A stretch of DNA of 64,000 nucleotides from Dastarcus helophoroides (Eukaryota; Arthropoda; Insecta; Coleoptera; Bothrideridae), in the NCBI GenBank assembly GCA_028583605.1, contig CM053332.1, forward strand, positions 15,697,267 to 15,761,266, read 5' to 3'. Positions within the stretch are counted from its first letter, which is position 1. The number at the start of each line of letters is the position of its first letter. Under the pieces are notes generated by a model. It was given only the letters and a program-made list of their open reading frames with translations, ran no database searches and was not told the origin of the DNA. Positions 58,520-64,000 of the stretch are shown in pieces. Both the position numbers and the translations under genes were made by a program.

Positions 58520-59625
58520 CTAGAATAGGTTTTGCAATGCTGGAGTGCCCCAAGGGTCTGCTCTGTACTCAGCTCTGTTACATATAAACGATCTATCAGT
58601 TTCAACTCCCCGTTTGAAATATCTCTACGCAGAAAATAGTAGTCTTCTGTTAAGTTCTTCACGGGCAAATTATTATCCATCGCTGCTTAAGGTAGACTAC
58701 AAGAATGAGCAGATGATGCTCTAGGCGAACTGGAGTAGAGATCCAAGAATCGTCAATGCCTCAAAAATTCAGATTAGTATTTTTTCTAAGAAAGCATCAA
58801 GATCTAAGGCAGCTAACATCCTCGAGGGCGGTAAAATCATCCCAGAAGTAAATGTAAGCAATCATTTTTCTTGGAATGACTTTACTTATACTAAATTCGC
58901 CTTTCAAAAGCTGGTATTTCTTTCTAGTTGAGAAATACTTTAGATGCCATCTGTATTTCAACTTCGGCCTCCCATTCCGCATAAAACTAGAGTTAAAATC
59001 TCATGTCTGGAGCTCAGCCCCAAACATACATTGATTCTTTTGGACTCAGTTCAAAGACATTCATTTTATTGATGACTGTGATGGCAGAATTTGGATTAAG
59101 GGTCTGTAGATACTGGAGCACAGTCGAGTGATAGTCATGGAAGATGTTAGCTTTGATTCATCCAAGAAAAACACATACTAAGTCATACATACTGTTCTCA
59201 TGTTTGGAGTTCAATCCCAAAGCATATTTTAGCTTTTTGCAACTCAATTCAAAGAAGAGCGATTCGCCTAATAGCCTAATTGATGACAGGAGTTTGACCA
59301 ATTCTCTCGAAACATAGACGGATGGTTAGTGACTTATCTCCTTTCTACAAGTACTATCATGGGAGATGCTCGCAGGACTAATAGGATTGATCCCCCGAAG
59401 GGCAAGATTTTTGAGACATACAAGACAGTCGGAAACAGCAAATTCCTGTGCGGTCCAGCTTGACATAGTGAGGAATTCTGTCTACGGAGACTCTTTTTCT
59501 ATAGAACTTCCACGCTATGGAACGCGTTACCGAAGTACTTGTAGAAAAGAGACAAGTCACCAACCTCCTGTTGCCTGTGCTCTAGTGTTTCGAGAGAATC
59601 GGTCAGACTCTCGTCTTTTAAACAA
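58520..59625 (+). pseudogene. LINE reverse transcriptase copy, heavily decayed, plus strand
   Basis: A palm fragment starts at 58536 (NAGVPQGSAL, then LLHINDLSVS and a YAEN in place of YADD). It continues through the NPSKTQ-region equivalent and the SRSILG-equivalent, out of frame. The C-terminal region at 59180-59620 reads LIGLIPRRARFLRHTRQSE and QLDIVRNSVYGDSF in frame 59366-59689. At 59540-59600 a short rearranged piece (AAAAGAGACAAGTCACCAAC) is joined in opposite orientation. Not functional. Confidence 0.75.
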
Positions 59626-59960
59626 AAAACGTATTTCGGGAATAAAGTTGAAACTGGGGAAAAAAGTTATAATTTTCCGAAAAATATAGTCGATATTTCA
59701 AACAAAAAACAAACTTTAAGAGAAAATTCGAAATGTCCAAAAAAGGCTATATTTTAAAATACAAGTCGAAATTTCTAAAAAATCAAATTAAGAAAAAAGC
59801 CGATGTTTGAGTAAGTACAATTTTTGAGAAAAATTGCCAAAAATAGTCGAACTTTCGAGAAAAAAGTTGACATTTACCGACATCGTAATCTCCCGGAGTC
59901 ACATGTTGAGAAAAAAATTAAAAATTTTGGGCTTGAAATTTCGAAGAAATGACGACTGGC
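59626..59960. repeat. Short A-rich low-complexity tract
   Basis: The same AAAGTCGAAATTT word type as the long tracts, about 330 bp, directly joined to the LINE fragment. Confidence 0.6.
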
Positions 59961-61150
59961 TGATCTGCCGTAATTACTGTATTGCGTGTACCTAAAGGAC
60001 TACAAAACTAACAAATATAGTAAATTAGTCCTGAACTATAAAATTCTGGTCAGTTTTCTCTGTCAGAGCTGTATCTCTTATTCTGACAGAATAACACAAC
60101 AGCCAACCTCCTTAATAAATCAAAAAAATATTAAAACGTCTAGAAATTTGAAGAGGCAGGTGATGATAAAGCCGATTAGAATGGATCTAAATCTACAATT
60201 ATTTTTCAAAAAGTTCTCCAAACATTCATCAAACGTTAAAGATGAAAATAAATGAAATGACCTAAAGATGATGTATAACTATCGTGTTCCTAACACCGCA
60301 CTAAAAATATAAAATCACCGGAAAGATCTCACAATAACGTGAGTTAGCAGCTGCTTACAATTATTCGACGTCTAGCAGTTACACCAATTCATCATCTAGA
60401 ATTGAGTACACAACTCGACGGATCGTTAAAATATGAAACATAAGTGCGAACGAGCAAAACAACCGACAACTACAACACACAACAATATGACAAAGTGTTC
60501 CGTCGTGTCGCCGCGACATCTATTTTATTTATAGCGAGGTATTTTCAGTTGACAAATGACGTGTGTAAGCTCACACCGCTGTAATGTTTCTAATCCATCT
60601 GTGAAAACGAAAGTCTAACCCGAAGAGCGTTTGTCATCTCCAACTAGCCGTCAAAAGGAGTAAACGATGGACACTTGATGCGCAACTAATCCATATGAAT
60701 GACGCCAATCTTCAAAGGATTCGCGACCGACAAATGCTCCTTCGCTTCCAGACGATTATTCATGTACGATGTGCGACAAATCGCCAGGAAAAGTGTAATA
60801 TTAAGGCGGGGGAAATTAAAAATAGCGCACACCTTTGCATTCGCACAACCAGGAACTGGGGACAATACCTTGAGTCATACCGCAAACGACTTCTTCAATT
60901 ATTTTATTTAAAAAAATACAGCATTGGAATGCTTACTTATGGAATCCAAGAAGAAACGGTTACCTAGCTTCTATGGAACCTGTAATTATTGGACATCCGT
61001 AAGGAGAGATCAATATGGTAATAATTGACAGCAAACTGATCAACAAAAAATTCTTGTACAGCACGTGTTATTCATAGGTGTTATAAGAGGCTGAGCCATT
61101 GTTTCTGATGGTGATTTCGTCTATTGGAGTGATTCTGCAGAAAAGGGGCC
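59961..61150. other. No gene seen; balanced-composition sequence at 60400-60700
   Basis: Frames at 59986-60255 and 60695-60967 have no family motif. 60400-60700 includes GC-rich words and could be regulatory. Its part near 61000-61150 may be the decayed leader of the LTR element next to it. Confidence 0.3.
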
Positions 61151-61156
61151 CCGAGT

Positions 61157-61478
61157 TGGGCGCCAAAAATAGGACGTGTTCAGATTCTGTTTGCGCTTAC
61201 CGAAGAATCTTGGTTTCTCGTAAGAATTCACACGCACAATTTATCCTTTATTGTAAGAATGAATATAATAAATAACAAAACAGAAGTAACGTCTCTGACA
61301 TACGGTTCTTCATTAACGAAACTCTTATTAACGAAACAGTCAGTTGCCTCTCAACAAAGTTGTAATCGGATAACCGTCTTTATTACAATGTCCGAATGAG
61401 AATCGCATCCTTGATTTGTGGAACAGTTTCAGAATGTTCGCATCATGGACTAATTTAGCAAAGCTCTCATCTGTAACA
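61157..61478 (-). mobile_element. Probable LTR and primer-binding-site remnant, minus strand
   Basis: Minus strand: a segment that may begin TGTTACAG (61478) contains AATAAA signals, including one near 61248. It leads into TGGCGCCCA (plus 61157-61165), followed by ACTCGGGG. TGGCGCC is the standard first part of a retrotransposon primer-binding site. No gag or pol is visible further along (below 61150) and the partner LTR was not found. LTR borders are uncertain. Confidence 0.4.
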
Positions 61479-61985
61479 ATTATGGTGAAGGCGCGCAGTT
61501 AATTGGCTGGATTTCCTGGAATGTGTTAGACGAATTCGATCCGTAAAACGATCCGGACATAAAATACATCCTGTACATTATGAGTTTGGCACACGCTGCG
61601 CCGACGTCTCAATGGTCAACGGCAAGGAATGTTTAGGGTCATTCGGCCCCTTTGATCTCTTGTTTCACAGAAATCCCAAATATCTGATGCTTTGACGCTT
61701 GTGCGCCGGCTAATAATCTTCACTTGTCATAAGTTTTGAACTTATTAAGCTTGTTTATCTTTCGCCTTCCTAATATACATATTTCATTCACTAAATCCAG
61801 ACATTTTCGGGCAGAAAGAAATAAATATTAATAACATTCATTGAAATGATGATGATGATTTGTTTATTCCTCCAAATTACTGCATATTTAACGAACAATT
61901 TGCATTTGTTTTATTTTTCTTTTTTATATTTTAAAAAATTTTTATTTTTAAGTATTTCTTCCTGATTGTTTCCTTTTCATGTTAT
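61479..61985. other. Unique sequence before the hammerhead motif, no gene seen
   Basis: 61480-61700 is balanced in composition. 61800-61985 is AT-rich and includes a short GAT repeat (61846-61860). Confidence 0.35.
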
Positions 61986-62032
61986 GCACTGCTGACGAGC
62001 TCAAATGAGAGCGAAACATCGATGTCCAGTGC
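61986..62032 (+). ncRNA. Hammerhead ribozyme, complete type I architecture
   Basis: Segments: GCACTG (61986-61991), CTGACGA (61992-61998), stem II GCTC-AAATGA-GAGC (61999-62012), GAAA (62013-62016), CATCGATGTC (62017-62026), CAGTGC (62027-62032). GCACTG and CAGTGC are exact complements (6-bp stem I). The segment from the last A of GAAA, ACATCGATGT, is a perfect palindrome and is followed by C, giving the canonical GUC cleavage site with cleavage after 62026. CTGANGA and GAAA are intact. Every invariant base of the core is present. Hammerheads with a self-complementary stem III are known from Penelope-like retroelements; no such coding sequence is visible here. Activity is predicted, not shown. 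Confidence 0.85.
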
Positions 62033-63000
62033 TACAACTTTTTTATGAATTTTTTTATATTTTCCTAATTTATCAAAAAAAAACAATATTTTCCATATCT
62101 AATTTTGGTCTCCTATTTTTCATTGTTCCTATTCTATGTAAAATAAACCAAACACTTAATTTGTGAACTGTCACGAGGTGACGTTTTCAATAAATTTAAA
62201 TATCATGTAGTCGATTTCAAAAACTGTTTAGAAAATTGTCAACAAACCATAAAAATTTAAATATTTCCAAACTGGGCCGAAGAAATGTTAAATAAATTGA
62301 AAAAAACATAATATTTCCGGTCAATAAGGGTCTACCATGAAGAATGAACAGTTTGCACTTTGAATTGGAAATTTCAATAATTTGTTCAGAGATATCGAAG
62401 TTTGTTCTTGAAATTTTGATTTTAACTTTGTAATTTCCGACCAATAAGAGTCCACCATGAAGAATTTTCATTTTAAACTCGAAATTCTAATCTTTTTTCC
62501 TAAAGTTTGATATTGTCATTACTATTTTCGTTCTTCATTAGAGCTCCAAATTTCGACTTTAATCTCGAATTTGAGCCTAAATTTTTTGAAGTGTTGACTT
62601 TAACTTCATAACTTCAACTTCAGCTTTAAATTCGAAATATTTCTTTGTTGTTGTGTTAAATAAGTAAGCCCTATATGCTTTAAGGGGTACTTTTAGATTA
62701 CTTCACTAATGCTCAGACCGCTAGATACTGTTGCCAACTCTACAGTTTTAACTGTAGATTTACAGTTTTTCAAATTTTACCCCAGTTTTTAATTTAATCC
62801 CTGACAATTTATAGTTTTTTTTACCTCAATTATGTCCTGACTAAATTTGTAATTTGTTTAGCAACTAAGCATTTAAAATGACAATCGTAACTTTTCTCCT
62901 GAATTTCCACCTCAAAATTTCGACCATAATTTGAAAATACTTAATTTTCTTCTGAGTTAATCGAGAGATAATTATAAATGGAAGAAAAGCAGACGAGCAA
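62033..63000. other. AT-rich DNA, no gene seen; one diverged direct duplicate
   Basis: TCCGGTCAATAAGGGTCTACC (62316) recurs as TCCGACCAATAAGAGTCCACC near 62437, each followed by ATGAAGAAT. This is a 120-bp direct duplication. The 84-codon minus frame over it is not a gene. Confidence 0.5.
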
Positions 63001-63004
63001 AAGG

Positions 63005-63105
63005 CTTTAATAATTGAAATGCAAATCGTGTCCCCTGAAACCAAAAAGGATCACAAAACACAACAAAGGCTGCTCTAACATCCGCTCCACCAAAAAAAAT
63101 CTTTA
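63005..63105. mobile_element. Fold-back element A, one arm
   Basis: TTGAAATGCAAATCGTGTCC, CTGAAACCAAAAAGGATC, and CACAACAAAGGCTGCTCTAA are followed by CCGCTCCACCAAAAAAA. The core is deleted. Confidence 0.7.
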
Positions 63106-63439
63106 ATGTTTCAAGTGAATTCATCTAGTTCTTTAAAGCCTAAGGTAAATTTCCTTGGGAATTTAACGTTTTGGATGCTATGCTGCGCTAAAATGTTTCT
63201 AATAAAATTAAGATCTTTACAACAGTTTATTTGAAAAATAAGAAATATTTAAAAATGTTCTAGATGTTCTTTAGGTGATTTTGAAAGTGCAACATCTTAG
63301 GTATTAACATGGTTTTGTTATCATACTGAAGGTTTCTGAAAATTATATTTGAGAGCTCTATCTAAAAACTTTTTTTTGATAATTTAGCTCGTACAATTGA
63401 GACTTCTAAACTTTAAATTTAGATTTTCTGTTGATGACA

Positions 63440-63665
63440 ATGTATAAAAATTGAAATACAAATCTTATCCCCTAAAACCAAGAAAGATTAAAAAAATACA
63501 ACAAAGCTTATAGATAGTATCTCTCTGAAGATGATAACTTGGCTGTCGAAAAACGTTAGAGCAACCTTTGTTGTGTTTTCTAATCTTTCTTGGTTTCAGA
63601 GGACAAGATTTGTGTTTCAGTTTTTGAAGATAACCAAGGACCAGTCCGTTCCACCAAAAATAAAC
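63440..63665. mobile_element. Fold-back element A, complete arms with damaged core
   Basis: Left arm TTGAAATACAAATCTTATCC, CCTAAAACCAAGAAAGATT. The core has CTCT-CTGAAGA at 63521-63531, a hairpin and GAAAAACG in place of GAAACGCG. The right arm is CAACCTTTGTTGTG, TTTCTTGGTTTCAGAGGACA, then GATAACCAAGGACCAGTCCG. The two inserted A residues spoil the hammerhead core and the palindrome, so it is probably inactive. Confidence 0.8.
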
Positions 63666-64000
63666 TGTATAAAAATTAAAAGTATTAAGAATGCACGAAT
63701 AAGTACAAAAATTGATCATTAAAATATTACGTAACCAAACTTTCTAAGGATTTTGAATCCTCTCACTTTATAACCAAAAATAGGAATATTGTGAACCCGT
63801 CACTCACCAAATGGTAAGATGTAAAAAATTGTTCAAAATTTTAATACATATCGAAATTAAATTTAACTTTCCCGCTCAGATAGAGAAAATGTACGAATTT
63901 TGAGAAACGCCCAAATTTCCACTAAAAAGTAAAACTTCCAAATTTAAGAAAAAAGTCGAGTTTTGGAAACAGCTGCTTTTTGAGAAAATGGGGATACCTT
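63666..64000. other. AT-rich DNA, beginning of another A-rich tract
   Basis: No gene. From 63880 the AAAAGTCGAGTTTTGG word type begins again and runs off the window. Confidence 0.4.

Noticed and set aside
60695..60967. Two overlapping plus-strand frames (70 and 90 codons) as a gene
   Set aside because: They overlap in different frames, show no family motif, and lack supporting signals.

Overview
This is a window of an insect nuclear genome: AT-rich, with introns and many repeats. A beetle is the most likely source, but that is an inference from one protein and the repeat style. I can defend one host gene: the large 3'-terminal coding exon (37848-39176, + strand) of an Sp-family zinc-finger transcription factor of the Sp6-9 class (Sp8-like; the Drosophila counterpart is called Sp1). 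The exon follows a clean splice acceptor. The 5' exon(s) and promoter of the gene were not found.

Nearly everything else is non-coding or repeat. (1) Decayed copies of a jockey/CR1-like LINE with a YADD reverse transcriptase lie at 1.5-3.5, 16.7-18.3, 20.4-23.25, 23.8-24.4, 25.3-28.4 and 58.5-59.6 kb. Fragments of a second LINE carrying RNase H lie at 16.9-17.9, 23.5 and 39.9 kb. The first LINE has repeatedly expanded into tandem arrays from the same stretch of its own coding sequence, with periods of 123, 294, 417 and 495 bp. (2) About 20 kb of strand-asymmetric A/T low-complexity sequence is built from a degenerate word of about 20 bp. It lies at 4.5-8.0 and 11.4-14.9 kb in T-rich orientation, and at 15.1-15.9, 30.5-36.8, 42.85-51.6 and 59.6-59.95 kb in A-rich orientation. 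Shared flanking modules show that several of these tracts are copies of one dispersed repeat, two of them in direct tandem at 30.46-36.82 kb. (3) There are solo LTRs (1.1, 37.15 and 52.0 kb), an LTR with a primer-binding-site-like motif (61.2-61.5 kb), and fold-back elements at about ten places. (4) A satellite of about 165-bp monomers with a trimeric higher-order repeat fills 52.8-56.7 kb. (5) Islands of ordinary complexity (for example 9.0-9.4, 18.7-19.1, 28.5-29.6, 52.6-52.8 and 57.0-57.4 kb) are candidate cis-regulatory DNA of the developmental gene.

The most interesting signal is a set of hammerhead-ribozyme motifs in three unrelated repeat contexts. The one at 61986-62032 (+) has every core element and a 6-bp stem I. 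The one at 36535-36577 (-) sits inside a 388-bp insertion flanked by a 12-bp target-site duplication, and the tandem sister copy preserves the empty site. The ones at 31147-31187 (+) and 44764-44804 (-) lie in a fold-back family. In every good copy the stem III segment is a perfect palindrome (ACATCGATGT, ACCGGT, ACGCGT), as expected for small hammerheads that act as dimers. No Penelope-like or other autonomous partner is visible in the window.
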